Source: NIOZ-UU13 sp048635425
Lineage (GTDB): Bacteria; Planctomycetota; Phycisphaerae; Sedimentisphaerales; Anaerobacaceae
Length of the DNA stretch: 9,156 nucleotides
Reading direction: 5' to 3'
Assembly (NCBI GenBank): GCA_048635425.1
Contig: JAIVYN010000156.1
Coordinates: 1 to 9,156 of the forward strand
Shown: positions 1 to 6,171 of the stretch, piece after piece
Layout: every line of letters starts with the position of its first letter
Position numbering within the stretch: the first letter of the stretch is position 1
Notes under the pieces: model-generated
Seen by the model: the letters and a program-made list of their open reading frames with translations, nothing else
What the model was told of the DNA's origin: nothing
The model's database searches: none
Made by a program: the position numbers and the translations under genes

Positions 1-651
1 TATTCGCAGTACAGCGAAGATGAGCAGCACTACTATGGATGTATTACCGCTTTGGACGAACAGGTAGGTCGGCTTCGCAGCCGGTTGCGAGAGCTGGGAA
101 TAGCCGATAACACTATGTTTTGGTTTTGCAGCGACAACGGCCCTGAAGGAAAAGACGGCAGACAAGGCCGCTATCGTGGTTCAGCCGGGCCATTCCGCGG
201 GCGCAAGCGCAGTTTACTCGAAGGCGGCGTGCGCGTGCCGGCCCTGCTTGAGTGGCCTGCTCGCATCAACGGTGGACAGATAACCAATATTCCCTGCTGC
301 ACTTCAGACTACTTCCCGACCGTCCTGAACGTGCTCGGCTTCAAAATGAAAGGACAACCGCAGCCTATTGACGGAGTCAGCCTGCTGCCGTTGATTAACG
401 GCAAAATGGTCAGACGTCCGGTGCCGATCGGCTTTGAATCCAAAAACCAGGTCTCACTGACCGACAACCGCTACAAGATATACAGCAGTAACAAGGGCAA
501 AACCTATATGCTTTTCGACTTGCTCGAAGACCCCGGCGAAACAACAGATTTAGCGGCAGAAAAACCGCAGATTCTGCAATCGATGAAAGCAACGCTTGTT
601 AAGTGGCGCAAATCATGCCGGGACAGTCTCGCCGGAAAAGACTATAAATAA
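1..651 (+). CDS. Family S1 sulfatase, C-terminal part (5' end outside window)
   Basis: The reading frame is open from base 1 and runs to TAA at 649-651, giving 216 visible residues; the start codon lies upstream of the window. A TTG at 52 is in frame but is internal to the conserved fold and is not a start. Visible landmarks are the metal-binding Asp-Asn pair in FCSDNGPEG (bases 133-138), the block GPFRGRKRSLLEGGVRVP whose Lys usually contacts the sulfate, the WPARI strand, and the C-terminal FDLLEDPGETTDLA segment, where sulfatases close the fold with a 'DL..DP.E..NLA' pattern. The catalytic formylglycine Cys and the leader would be upstream and are not seen. The family hydrolyses sulfate esters of sugars or polysaccharides outside the cytoplasm. 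It reads into the same operon as the next two genes once the MITE at 675-975 is discounted. Family assignment is firm; substrate unknown. Confidence 0.93.
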   Translation, partial: YSQYSEDEQHYYGCITALDEQVGRLRSRLRELGIADNTMFWFCSDNGPEGKDGRQGRYRGSAGPFRGRKRSLLEGGVRVPALLEWPARINGGQITNIPCCTSDYFPTVLNVLGFKMKGQPQPIDGVSLLPLINGKMVRRPVPIGFESKNQVSLTDNRYKIYSSNKGKTYMLFDLLEDPGETTDLAAEKPQILQSMKATLVKWRKSCRDSLAGKDYK

Positions 652-666
652 CAATCCAAACTGTCT

Positions 667-697
667 AAAAGAAAGGATCAACTGCAAAAAAGTTGGT
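667..697 (+). repeat. Left end of MITE: 8-bp direct repeat plus terminal inverted repeat
   Basis: AAAAGAAA at 667-674 is repeated exactly at 976-983. It is followed directly by the 23-bp terminal inverted repeat at 675-697, beginning GGATCAACTGC. This repeat matches the reverse complement of 953-975 at 22 of 23 positions; the only difference is A versus T at the third base. The repeat is itself partly self-complementary (CAACT...AGTTG). Confidence 0.85.
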
Positions 698-975
698 GAA
701 TATTAAGGGTCATTTTGATGTAAGCCATATAGATTTAACGCTTTAAGGCAACAGCATGTATAGGTATAATGTCATTGCTATCGGGGAGGATGGGGCAACG
801 CGCCGAAGCGACCCGAGCGCCTCGATAGCAGCCTCAGCATGTGGGCGGTATCCTTTGTGGTGCTGCCCACTTATAACACATATATGCTGTTGCCCACAAT
901 GCGATAAATCCGTATTATTCATGGTCTTAGCCGGTAAACTCACCTTAAAGTAACCAACTTTTTTGCAGTTGAACC
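675..975. mobile_element. 301-bp MITE-like non-autonomous element
   Basis: This is a non-coding segment bounded by 23-bp terminal inverted repeats (675-697 and 953-975, 22/23 identical) and immediately flanked by the direct repeat AAAAGAAA (667-674, 976-983), as expected of a target-site duplication. Symmetry continues inward: 747-761 pairs with 880-894 at 14 of 15 positions, AGATTTAACGC (731-741) mirrors a GGATTTATCGC-like sequence in the right half, and TGCTATCG (near 777-784) pairs with CGATAGCA (near 823-830). Most of the element could therefore fold into one long imperfect hairpin. A smaller GTGGGC/GCCCAC hairpin lies near 841-870. No convincing coding capacity is present. Ends starting GG together with an 8-bp duplication are features of ISL3- and IS1595-type insertion sequences, so mobilisation by such a transposase in trans is possible, but no source element is visible here. 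It sits between two sulfatase-operon genes and ends 14 nt before the next start codon. Confidence 0.82.
742..770 (+). promoter_or_regulatory. Possible outward promoter inside the MITE
   Basis: A perfect TATAAT lies at 765-770, with a weak -35 candidate TTTAAG at 742-747 and a 17-nt spacer. It points toward the 989-3213 genes. Only three of six -35 positions match TTGACA, so this is a weak call. If real, it could restore transcription of downstream genes separated by the insertion. Confidence 0.3.
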
Positions 976-983
976 AAAAGAAA
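953..983 (+). repeat. Right end of MITE: terminal inverted repeat plus 8-bp direct repeat
   Basis: The 23-bp right terminal inverted repeat occupies 953-975 and ends ...GCAGTTGAACC. It is followed directly by AAAAGAAA (976-983), the second copy of the flanking direct repeat. The next gene starts at 989, so the duplicated target bases lie in its ribosome-binding region. Confidence 0.85.
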
Positions 984-988
984 ATATT

Positions 989-1774
989 ATGGCCAAGAAA
1001 AGTAAAAGAACGATAGTCGGTTCACCTTTAACGCCGACGCTGTTAGATGAATTAGGTGCTCTCAGTAAATCCCCGCCTTCATCCGAAGATTTCAAGCCCG
1101 ATGGTAACTGGGTCAACACATACCGCATTTGGACATGCCACGGTTATCGCCAAAGCGGCAATCAGAACGTCGGACTTCTGCGAATAAAGCGCCTCTTCAA
1201 TTCACAACGGTCTCTAACTTTGAAGGTACATCAGGAAATCTTGCAGACCGACGCATTAGTGAACATTGTCGAAGCAACAATCGAATGTCGAAATAACCAA
1301 TTGGCAACACCGATTGCCTGGAACTTGGAAAACCGGTTCATCGACGCGGACAACAAAACTTTAAGACAACTGAGCTACAAAGATGCCGGACAAATCACTG
1401 ACGGCATCGACAGAACCACCTGCGATTGGTGTTTGTTTGAGGCGGTGCAACGTCTGAAAATCAGTAAAGAAACTGTTTTAGCCTTTGATATGCTCGAAGG
1501 ACTGAGCCTTTTGAAAAAAGACCAGCGCCTATCTTATCGCGGACTTTACACAACGAAGATAGGTGGCGAAAATATATCCCTGCACTGCTTTGTTCAATTA
1601 GGAAGCGGGATTCTTCCCTGTGAATACTGGCTTGATGACCATCATAGATTATTAGCAGTAACCTCGATGAACAAGGCCTATATCCTGGATGAACATGCAG
1701 AGAAAATCACCAGACAAATAGTAGAAAAAGAACGAAAATCTTACGAAAAAAGGAAAAAAACACAAAGAAAGTAA
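989..1774 (+). CDS. Unrecognised 261-aa protein between two sulfatases
   Basis: I do not recognise this protein with confidence. It has 261 residues, no evident signal peptide, and a strongly basic, charged tail (about residues 246-261). The middle and C-terminal part (about 60-235) looks beta-rich: alternating hydrophobic strands such as SLTLKVHQEIL, then ISLHCFVQLGSGILPCEYWLDD and HRLLAVTSMNKAYILDE. The 'YWLD...LL.V' ending recalls small beta-barrel proteins of the DUF3108/DUF6134 sort, but that is only a resemblance. Four Cys fall at 145, 148, 200 and 211. The ATG at 989 lacks a clear Shine-Dalgarno; upstream the frame stays open only to a TAA at 935-937 inside the MITE, so the insertion might have displaced its original translation signals. 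Its stop lies 5 nt before the next sulfatase, indicating co-transcription, so a role linked to sulfated-polysaccharide use is inferred. Confidence 0.75.
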   Translation: MAKKSKRTIVGSPLTPTLLDELGALSKSPPSSEDFKPDGNWVNTYRIWTCHGYRQSGNQNVGLLRIKRLFNSQRSLTLKVHQEILQTDALVNIVEATIECRNNQLATPIAWNLENRFIDADNKTLRQLSYKDAGQITDGIDRTTCDWCLFEAVQRLKISKETVLAFDMLEGLSLLKKDQRLSYRGLYTTKIGGENISLHCFVQLGSGILPCEYWLDDHHRLLAVTSMNKAYILDEHAEKITRQIVEKERKSYEKRKKTQRK

Positions 1775-1779
1775 GAACG

Positions 1780-3213
1780 ATGAATAAAAATACCACAACA
1801 GAGCAATCTTCCTGTCTTGTAAACCGGCGGGATTTTATAAAGTTAAGCGGCGGCACAGTGGCACTATTAGCCAATGGTACTTTGAAGAGGAACGCTTTCG
1901 CTGTCCGGCAAAGTCGCAGGCCAAAACCGAAGAATATTCTTTTGATTATTACAGACCAGCAGCATATCAATACAATCGCCGCTGGAGGCTGTCGTCATGT
2001 GCGAACACCAGCACTTGATCGGCTCAAAACCAGCGGCGTAAGCTTCACTCAATCGTACTCAGCCAACCCGGTGTGCAGCCCTGCGAGGAGTGCTATTTTT
2101 ACAGGCCGAACCAGCAGCGAGACCGCAGTTTACGTAAACGGCCGCCCCATCCGTTCAGACATTCCAAACCTCGGCCAATGGTTCTCACAACAAACCCATT
2201 ACGAGACCTTCTACGCAGGCAAGTGGCATTTGCCAAGAACTTACACAAGCAATATACCGGGCTTTAACGTAATCAATACGGGCATCGGCGGCTTTGGTTA
2301 CCTTTGCGATACGGCAATGTCACGCGCATGCGAGGGCTTTTTGCGAAAACGCTCAAAATCCAAACCGTTCCTGTTAGCTGCTTCATTTATGCAGCCTCAC
2401 GACATCTGTGAGTGGCTAAGGCTGAATATGGACAAGCCGGAGCGACTTCGCTATGGCGAACTGACAAGGGAGCTTCCGGAACTTCCGGTTAATTTTGTGT
2501 ACGATAAAAATGAGCCGAAGAACATCAAACAGAGACGGCTGGGCAATGAGCCGTTTAAGGGCAAATGGAACAAAGAGCAGTGGCGATACTACCTATGGAG
2601 CTATTACCGCAATATCGAATATGTTGATGCTGAAATCGGTCGTATCCTTCAGACGCTGGAAGATTATGGTTATGCGAAGGATACACTAATCGTATTTACT
2701 TCAGACCACGGCGAAGGCCTGGCCCATCATCAGATGGTACGAAAAAATACACTCTACGATGAAGCTGCAAGGGTACCGCTTCTCTTCTCCTGGCCGGGAC
2801 ACATTCTTGAAAACAGAACAGACACTACCCATCTGGCATCCGGCCTGGATATTATGCCGACCTTGTGCGACTATGCCGGAATAAAACCTCCAAAAAATAT
2901 GCGAGGCAGGAGCTTACGCTCAATCCTCGAAGGCAAATCCGTTTCTATCAACAACTTCATTGTTACCGAAGTTAGCTCCAATACAGGCAGAATGGTCCGG
3001 ACACCGTCTTTCAAGTATATCGTTTACAAAGAAGATTCAGTTGAGCAGCTTTTCGATATGAAAACCGACCCCGGCGAGACCAAAAACCTTGCAGAAAGCT
3101 CACGATATACTTTAGTTTTGGCAGAGCACCGAAAGATGCTCAGAGACTGGGGGTCTCGACTGGATGTGCCGCCGAATGTCCCCAACGCCGATGTTTGGCG
3201 ACAAAAGACATAA
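1780..3213 (+). CDS. Tat-exported family S1 sulfatase (477 aa)
   Basis: This is a full-length formylglycine-dependent sulfatase. The N-terminus has a Tat motif NRRDFIKLSGG (residues 15-25) followed by a short hydrophobic stretch, so export after folding is expected. The core begins with NILLIITDQQH, metal ligand Asp59. The sulfatase signature VCSPARSAIFTGR places the Cys to be converted to formylglycine at residue 99, with Arg102 completing C-x-P-A-R. GKWH is at 147-150, MQPHD (His207) at 205-208, the second metal pair in FTSDHGEG at Asp309-His310, and a candidate sulfate-binding Lys at 322. The C-terminal subdomain ends with LFDMKTDPGETKNLAE. The start is chosen because it precedes the Tat motif and lies 5 nt after the previous stop; no strong Shine-Dalgarno is seen. 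An anaerobic or aerobic formylglycine-generating enzyme must be encoded elsewhere. Substrate not determinable. Confidence 0.95.
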   Translation: MNKNTTTEQSSCLVNRRDFIKLSGGTVALLANGTLKRNAFAVRQSRRPKPKNILLIITDQQHINTIAAGGCRHVRTPALDRLKTSGVSFTQSYSANPVCSPARSAIFTGRTSSETAVYVNGRPIRSDIPNLGQWFSQQTHYETFYAGKWHLPRTYTSNIPGFNVINTGIGGFGYLCDTAMSRACEGFLRKRSKSKPFLLAASFMQPHDICEWLRLNMDKPERLRYGELTRELPELPVNFVYDKNEPKNIKQRRLGNEPFKGKWNKEQWRYYLWSYYRNIEYVDAEIGRILQTLEDYGYAKDTLIVFTSDHGEGLAHHQMVRKNTLYDEAARVPLLFSWPGHILENRTDTTHLASGLDIMPTLCDYAGIKPPKNMRGRSLRSILEGKSVSINNFIVTEVSSNTGRMVRTPSFKYIVYKEDSVEQLFDMKTDPGETKNLAESSRYTLVLAEHRKMLRDWGSRLDVPPNVPNADVWRQKT

Positions 3214-3261
3214 TCCGATCTTATGTATGAAAAGTATAAACCCGCATTTCCCTGGTAAACA

Positions 3262-3516
3262 GTGACAAATGAATTGAATTTTGATAGCATAGAGCTTATG
3301 GAGACCACTCAAGCCAGTTTTGACTATTCTGATTTGGAGAACCCAATGGGTGAAAGAAGCAAGGATGCTCTTAGGCTCGATTTTGACCGAAAACTGAAGG
3401 TCGAATTTCATGGAACCAAAGTAACCAGTGATGCAGGTTTATTGGCGTATCGAGAGTTGGATGAAGTCATCGGATTGACGACTATGATAGAATCAGAGCT
3501 TACAGATAATCAATAA
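3262..3516 (+). pseudogene. IS1380-family transposase, N-terminal remnant
   Basis: The 84-residue frame carries the characteristic IS1380 opening: a Ser-Asp-Leu-rich leader, then DALRLDFDRKLKVEFHGTKV followed by TSDAGLLAYRELDEVIGLT. Complete members of the family run to roughly 400-500 residues with a DDE catalytic core. This frame stops at TAA (3514-3516) after ...MIESELTDNQ, and none of the catalytic domain follows in any frame I could read. The GTG at 3262 is the longest start; the in-frame ATG at 3298 fits the usual family N-terminus better. The transposase homology appears to break off at about 3510, and unrelated coding sequence begins at 3529. I could not identify the terminal inverted repeat of the element. 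It is a non-functional relic of a past insertion and later deletion or recombination. Confidence 0.8.
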
Positions 3517-3528
3517 CAGGGTAATCAA

Positions 3529-4479
3529 ATGAACGAAGAAGGAGAGACAAACAAAGAAGGATGCAGTTCGTGGTGGCAGAATTGTGGTGTTGAAGCAGAC
3601 AGAGAGATACTGGCCATCGATAAGATGGTAGAGGCTATTGGGCCTCTGGACGAACAGACTACCAAGATAAGGGGGCTTATAATGGGTATGGAAATGTGCT
3701 ACCATGAGGCCGACATTGAGGCGGAGCGTATTATCAAGGCCATTGGTTCCGGGCGCTGCCCGAAGGAATCAAACGAGAGACCGCCAGAGCGCAAAAAGGA
3801 ACTGGAGAACTGCCGTCAGATACTATCCCAATGGTGCGAAGACACGACGGTTAGGGACTTAGATTCAGACCTCGGCGGTATTTCAGCAGAGAAGCTATTG
3901 AGCTTTATTGGTCAAGCCAGCCCTTTGAAGGTGTGGCAGGTTGAGCGAATAGTTGACAAGGTCAGGGAAGCACTGGAGTCGAACCGACCTTATCATATGA
4001 TGGTGTTTGATGTCAGGGAGTATGCCCCGGGGGCACTTCCTCCGGGGGAACATTACAAAGACGCAGCGGAATTTCTGGAGCAAACAAAAGAGATAATCAT
4101 ACATGATACCGTAGACGGCCAGGAGGCCAGGATGTCACTGGCCATGGCAATAGATATGCTGGAGCCGTGTAATTGGGACTTCGTTGGAAGCATTGTTACC
4201 CTACTGAAGGCAATCGGTGGAGACCTGCACCCGGAGAGACCTTATGTCTGCCATTCGCGAAATCTCAAACTAAGCCCCCTTTGCGACCGAATGAAAACTA
4301 TTTCAAATACGCTCGGAGCCTTCTGGAAGGGGGAGGAGACGGACGAGACAATAGACAGGGACATCCTCGCTTCTTTAGGTGAAGCGACACCGGTTAAACG
4401 CTGGCTGGCAGCTTCTCTGGATAAGACCATAAGACTGCAATTAGAGGCACCATCCGACCTCTGGCTGACATTTTGTTGA
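3529..4479 (+). CDS. Orphan 316-aa protein with an internally duplicated ~120-aa domain
   Basis: I do not recognise the family. The protein is predicted largely helical, with no signal peptide or membrane segment, and is likely cytoplasmic. It is built from two diverged copies of one domain: residues 41-160 and 196-315. Aligned landmarks include DEQTTKIRGLIMGMEM with DGQEARMSLAMAIDML, IIKAIG (68-73) with LLKAIG (225-230), Cys95 with Cys252, LLSFIGQASPLKVW (123-136) with ILASLGEATPVKRW (279-292), and ALESNRPYHMMVF with QLEAPSDLWLTF. The offset is a steady 155-157 residues, so the duplication is collinear with only small gaps. The ATG at 3529 has AGGG 7 nt upstream. The second repeat ends one residue before the stop, so the protein is essentially two domains plus a 40-residue N-terminal segment and a linker (161-195). 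It follows an IS remnant by 12 nt, so it may have been brought in by mobile DNA. Function unknown. Confidence 0.78.
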   Translation: MNEEGETNKEGCSSWWQNCGVEADREILAIDKMVEAIGPLDEQTTKIRGLIMGMEMCYHEADIEAERIIKAIGSGRCPKESNERPPERKKELENCRQILSQWCEDTTVRDLDSDLGGISAEKLLSFIGQASPLKVWQVERIVDKVREALESNRPYHMMVFDVREYAPGALPPGEHYKDAAEFLEQTKEIIIHDTVDGQEARMSLAMAIDMLEPCNWDFVGSIVTLLKAIGGDLHPERPYVCHSRNLKLSPLCDRMKTISNTLGAFWKGEETDETIDRDILASLGEATPVKRWLAASLDKTIRLQLEAPSDLWLTFC

Positions 4480-4582
4480 CATTGATTTGTGTTTTTTCTC
4501 AAGCACCATGCGGCAAAGCTTAAAGCAAAGCGATAAGGAAAATCCTAGCAAAGTCAAGGTATATTTTTTAGAATTGTCGTTG

Positions 4583-4610
4583 TTGACCCTAGTTTGAGAC
4601 TTGGTATAAA
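4583..4610 (+). promoter_or_regulatory. Distal sigma70-type promoter
   Basis: TTGACC (4583-4588) and TATAAA (4605-4610) are separated by 16 nt, each matching the consensus at five of six positions. Transcription would begin near 4617 and read toward the MBL gene, giving a leader of close to 290 nt, or else a separate small transcript. Confidence 0.45.
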
Positions 4611-4804
4611 TGACGTAGAGTATGTCGGTTCAATAATGTCTGCCTGACAAATGTCCCAGAATCTCGATTTTGCTTTCCCATTTGTGAGAATCAATCCCGG
4701 TTGTTACATTCACGCCCGAGCCCCACAATTTATTCAACCATTTTTGTATGAATCGTAATACTCTTTTAATAGGATTTAATATGAATGGGACAGTTTTGCT
4801 CTGC

Positions 4805-4832
4805 TTGACAACATCACAATCTGTGATATACT
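4805..4832 (+). promoter_or_regulatory. Proximal sigma70-type promoter with embedded operator palindrome
   Basis: A perfect -35 TTGACA (4805-4810) and -10 TATACT (4827-4832, five of six) are separated by 16 nt. The spacer contains the perfect inverted repeat ATCACA-ATC-TGTGAT (4813-4827), which overlaps the first base of the -10 box. A dimeric repressor bound there would block RNA polymerase. The predicted start is near 4839, leaving a leader of about 65 nt before the MBL start at 4905. Confidence 0.65.
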
Positions 4833-4895
4833 CATTTGGGAGTTATTGGTGTGGTTTGACTATATATTTTATTAGACATGAGGAACTTCAAAGAC

Positions 4896-4899
4896 GGAG
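4896..4899 (+). promoter_or_regulatory. Ribosome binding site deciding the MBL start
   Basis: GGAG lies 5 nt before ATG 4905. The upstream in-frame ATG at 4878 has no such site and would place nine charged or polar residues before the signal peptide, so 4905 is preferred. Confidence 0.7.
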
Positions 4900-4904
4900 A
4901 TGGC

Positions 4905-6008
4905 ATGAAACATTTATGTAATTCATTGCTGCTTTGTGGGATTGCCTTTTTATGGGTACCTGCTGCCAACGCCCAAGACATCACCATTCGACGTGTAACA
5001 GATCGCGTTATTACATTGAGTATGTCAAATCTGGGTATGCATACCAATGTTACTGTTATCGAGACACAGAAAGGATTGGTGATTATTGAGACGGAGGTAA
5101 CACCGTCGATCATGAAAAGAATCAAAAAAGCCGCTGAACAAAAATTGGGACGCAACGATTGGGCCTATGTGATCAATACTCATGGCCATCTTCATCACGC
5201 GGGAGGAAATGCTGCGTTCCCGGACACCCAAATCATCGGACACGAGAGGATGAGTATGGATTGGCTCAAAGGCACGCTCTCAACCGATCGCGGACGCAGG
5301 GGGTACTGCGATTCCCTCGGAGTAAACTCTGCTATCAAGCTATTGCGGCAGAACATGGCTCGGGCAAGGTTGACTCCGGCACAGAAAGAAACACTACGCC
5401 GGAGACTTCGCTTTTGCAATGAGATTAGACAGGAAATCATGGCCAGCTTTGAGGTTCGCAATCCCACTATCACCTTTCGCGAACGCTACGCATTGGATTT
5501 GGGTGACATACACCTGTGTTTGACCGACTGGGGTGATGGCATACAGCACAGTTCCATTTTTGTGTATGTTGTGGAAGACAATCTACTGGTCGGTTTGGGC
5601 ATGGGCGGAGGAAAATGGATACCTGAGTTTATTGACGACAAACCCAGTTTAGAGAGTATTCGTCGCACGATTTCCGTGTACAAAGGACTGTGTGACGAAA
5701 ACTTCCCAATCGACGTCATGATCGGGATTCATAAACCTGATTTAAATAGGTCGAGACAGGGTTTTCAACAATCACGCGTATACTTTCAAACACTGCTGGA
5801 CGACCTGACCCAGGCACAGCAAGACGGGCTCTCTCTGGAACAGGCCAAGGCAGAGTTTTCTTTGAACAAGCGATATGCCCACTTTTGCAGGTATTTTACT
5901 TCGCCTGAGCCTAAGCGCAGAGAGAAAATTCACCAAAAAACCATAGATACAATCTGGGAACTACTGCGGAAAGAAGGATTGTCCAACTCGCAGGAACAAA
6001 ATAATTGA
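4905..6008 (+). CDS. Exported metallo-beta-lactamase-fold protein with altered metal motif
   Basis: This 367-residue protein has a Sec signal peptide (residues 1-23, hydrophobic core LLLCGIAFLWVPAA, cleavage likely after ANA before Gln24). The MBL fold follows: NVTVIETQKGLVIIET is the opening strand pair, and the motif is THGHLHHAGGN at 92-102. The usual T-H-x-H-x-D-H has its Asp replaced by His97. Later metal-site positions are His215 in the GIQHSSIFVYVVEDNLLVG segment and His276 in GIHKPD. The Asp normally found in the 'GD' after that strand is also absent (LLVGLGMGGG). The region 120-200 is a charged helical insert. Family members hydrolyse varied esters, lactams or phosphodiesters; with both second-metal Asp ligands gone, a one-metal or differently coordinated site, or loss of hydrolysis, is possible. 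It is probably periplasmic and transcribed alone from the promoter at 4805-4832. Fold assignment is good; substrate unknown. Confidence 0.85.
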   Translation: MKHLCNSLLLCGIAFLWVPAANAQDITIRRVTDRVITLSMSNLGMHTNVTVIETQKGLVIIETEVTPSIMKRIKKAAEQKLGRNDWAYVINTHGHLHHAGGNAAFPDTQIIGHERMSMDWLKGTLSTDRGRRGYCDSLGVNSAIKLLRQNMARARLTPAQKETLRRRLRFCNEIRQEIMASFEVRNPTITFRERYALDLGDIHLCLTDWGDGIQHSSIFVYVVEDNLLVGLGMGGGKWIPEFIDDKPSLESIRRTISVYKGLCDENFPIDVMIGIHKPDLNRSRQGFQQSRVYFQTLLDDLTQAQQDGLSLEQAKAEFSLNKRYAHFCRYFTSPEPKRREKIHQKTIDTIWELLRKEGLSNSQEQNN

Positions 6009-6156
6009 TTGCGTCTGGACCCTGCTCGAATACTACCATTTTCTGGCAGGAGCAAGGGATATATGCAGTTGGATTTGGCCCTATTCCAGCAGGAGTAGGC
6101 CCCAATCTCCCATAAAAGAACTATGTTCCATAATTAAATAGTCCTTACAAAGAAGT
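6009..6156 (+). other. Spacer between MBL and sulfatase genes with weak hairpins
   Basis: CCCTGCTC (6020-6027) can pair with GAGCAAGGG (6050-6058) with one bulged A and a 22-nt loop. A related GCAGGAG recurs about 36 nt after the first. Neither is followed by a T-run, so termination is unproven. No good promoter for the following sulfatase was found here. Confidence 0.3.
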
Positions 6157-6159
6157 ATG

Positions 6160-6165
6160 AAAGGA
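6160..6165 (+). promoter_or_regulatory. Ribosome binding site deciding the sulfatase start
   Basis: AAAGGA lies 6 nt before ATG 6172, while the in-frame ATG at 6157, five codons upstream, has no purine-rich site at a suitable distance. The site itself would be inside the longer reading. Confidence 0.6.
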
Positions 6166-6171
6166 ACCAAA

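Larger units (their letters stand above)
4480..4904 (+). other. Long non-coding upstream region of the MBL gene
   Basis: This 425-nt stretch is AT-rich and has no credible gene on either strand. It holds two sigma70-type promoter candidates reading right (4583-4610 and 4805-4832) and a palindrome within the second. A T-run at 4491-4498 follows the orphan gene but has no convincing stem before it. The roughly 190 nt between the promoters could be a long leader or a small RNA, but no known riboswitch fold was recognised. Confidence 0.5.

Noticed and set aside
743..953. Overlapping 65- and 66-residue frames on both strands inside the MITE
   Set aside because: They have low-complexity, Cys/Pro-rich composition, no ribosome-binding site and lie in palindromic sequence; explained by the element.
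1744..1770. A-rich stretch at the end of the 261-residue gene as a programmed frameshift site
   Set aside because: The normal stop comes a few codons later and the next gene has its own start; lysine-rich coding explains the A tract.
3189..3222. ACATAA...TTATGT hairpin after the second sulfatase as a terminator
   Set aside because: The stem has only six weak pairs and no T-run follows.
4480..4500. T-run after the orphan gene as a terminator
   Set aside because: No stable stem precedes TTTTTTCT.
4832..5155. 107-residue - strand frame over the MBL promoter and signal peptide
   Set aside because: It is antisense to a supported gene and promoter, with no family features.
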